Source of the DNA: Harmothoe impar
Lineage: Eukaryota; Annelida; Polychaeta; Phyllodocida; Polynoidae
Direction: 5' to 3'
Assembly: GCA_947462335.1 (NCBI GenBank)
Contig: OX381708.1
Coordinates: 8,060,001 to 8,124,000 of the forward strand
Length of the DNA stretch: 64,000 bases
Shown: piece by piece, positions 63,096 through 64,000 of the stretch
How the letters are laid out: every line of letters starts with the position of its first letter
Position numbering within the stretch: position 1 is the stretch's first letter
Notes under the pieces: generated by a model
The model's database searches: none
Told to the model about the DNA's origin: nothing
The model's input: the letters and a program-made list of their open reading frames with translations, nothing else
Program-made: the position numbers and the translations under genes

Positions 63096-64000
63096 CTACT
63101 CCTGTAGGGGCACCAGGTCCTCCTCATCCTTCCCTCTTAGCCAGTAGGTGCTGGGTTCAGGAACCTCCTGAAATAGGACATTATTTGTTACTACTAATCT
63201 AAGTTCAGAACTTGACGGAGAGTTGGATGTGGAATACTTTAGATGAGATATAAGAATGAACAATTCAGTTATTGTGGATAGAATAACTGGAGTACATCTG
63301 TCTGGCACAATCCTTGCACGTCCTAATAGGGATGTCATTGGTATCACATATACTGATACATAGCTATATTTTATGTATCTGATAACCGAATCAACAAACG
63401 ATGAGTGTCGATACACCGCCATATTGCATTCTTTTTTTGCTATATGTCACTTTTTAGGGCGTGTAAATGGGACCATTATTAAGGTATTTAGGTAGTAAAA
63501 AGAGAAAGACCAGTCTGTGCAAAAATGTAAGCCTGTTAAGTTAAAAAGTGAAGAGTGTGGTACCTGGATAGCATCAGTCTGTCGTTCCTCCAGCTGATAG
63601 CCACCGTGGGCTGCAAGGAGGTCATAGGACTGCTGGCTGCATTGGACTTGTGACGCTGGAAGAAGGTTGTACATGATATAAGTTTTTGTGCCTTCATGAA
63701 CAGAAATGACCATTAGAGAGTCAAAGTAGTCATTTAAACTTTTATTTTGCTCATGATTATTAAGTCAGTGCTTTGAGGTGTGCTTGTTTGATTTAAAGTC
63801 CTGATTGTAGAGAAAAATTAGTCAAGCAATAATTCTGTCAATATAACAAGTGAAGTAAGGAAAAGAAAAAATAGATAACTGGTAGAAAAACAAGTTTCAT
63901 TCTGACTGTAGTCAACTTAAATAGCAAATAAAGTCAAGTTACTGCAACAACTATTGTGAATAATGTAATAGATAGACATTACCCTGTCCTGAGGACTCCA
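63096..64000 (-). CDS. Receptor-type guanylyl cyclase, C-terminal three exons (partial)
   Basis: Three minus-strand exons join in phase. The first (64000-63983) reads MESSGQ, counting one base beyond the edge, then GTAATG as donor. The second (63655-63564) follows TTCTTCCAG, reads SQVQCSQQSYDLLAAHGGYQ and LEERQTDAIQ, and ends CAG|GTACC. The third (63167-63096) follows CCTATTTCAG, reads EVPEPSTYWLRGKDEEDL and VPLQE, then TAG. The order ME(S)SG-Q-A, I/V-x-C/V-S, HGGYQLE-R, TYWL-GK is the end of the class III cyclase catalytic domain as known in receptor guanylyl cyclases, which make cGMP from GTP. The segment between LEERQ and TYWL lacks the usual KGKG. The rest of the gene lies beyond the window. 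I judge the family likely from pattern memory, not from a search. Confidence 0.65.

Overview
This is animal nuclear DNA: AT-leaning, intron-bearing and dense in transposon relics. It carries a tandem family of BTB-BACK-Kelch genes and, at the right edge, the last exons of what looks like a receptor guanylyl cyclase. The gene style (single coding exon behind a 5'UTR splice acceptor), lineage-specific Kelch expansion and abundance of TA-flanked MITEs and poly-G/poly-C elements suggest a marine invertebrate. A cephalochordate such as Branchiostoma is my best guess; this is inference, not proof.

Layout. The window holds nine BTB-Kelch loci, numbered here KL1 to KL9. KL1 (cut by the left edge and broken by a repeat), KL2, KL3 and KL4 are on the minus strand between 1 and 22.6 kb. 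KL5 (an internally deleted pseudogene), KL6, KL7, KL8 and KL9 are on the plus strand between 34.9 and 54.3 kb. The two halves point away from each other around a 12-kb repeat-rich centre. That centre holds a 1.9-kb array of a 16-bp minisatellite, a GACATG-rich array, poly-G elements and several MITEs. KL7 is the most divergent member; the others share an almost identical BTB-coding block. A complete, young-looking Ty3/gypsy-type LTR retrotransposon (2.4-10.8 kb, LTRs identical by eye) lies between KL1 and KL2. From 54.3 to 63.1 kb I see no protein gene, only nested transposons, including a TTAA-flanked piggyBac-like element inside a TA-flanked element and a 0.9-kb foldback element full of one 16-bp palindrome arm. 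At 63.1-64.0 kb, three exons on the minus strand join in phase to give the end of a guanylyl cyclase catalytic domain.

Function. By family knowledge, BTB-BACK-Kelch proteins are CUL3 ubiquitin-ligase substrate adaptors: the BTB/BACK part binds CUL3 and dimerises, and the Kelch propeller selects substrates. Here the BTB part is held almost constant between paralogues while the Kelch half diverges. This constant-adaptor, variable-recognition pattern is the most interesting biological signal in the window. Segmental duplication is visible in the flanks (upstream of KL2 and KL3; around KL5 and KL6), with different transposons inserted into each copy afterwards.
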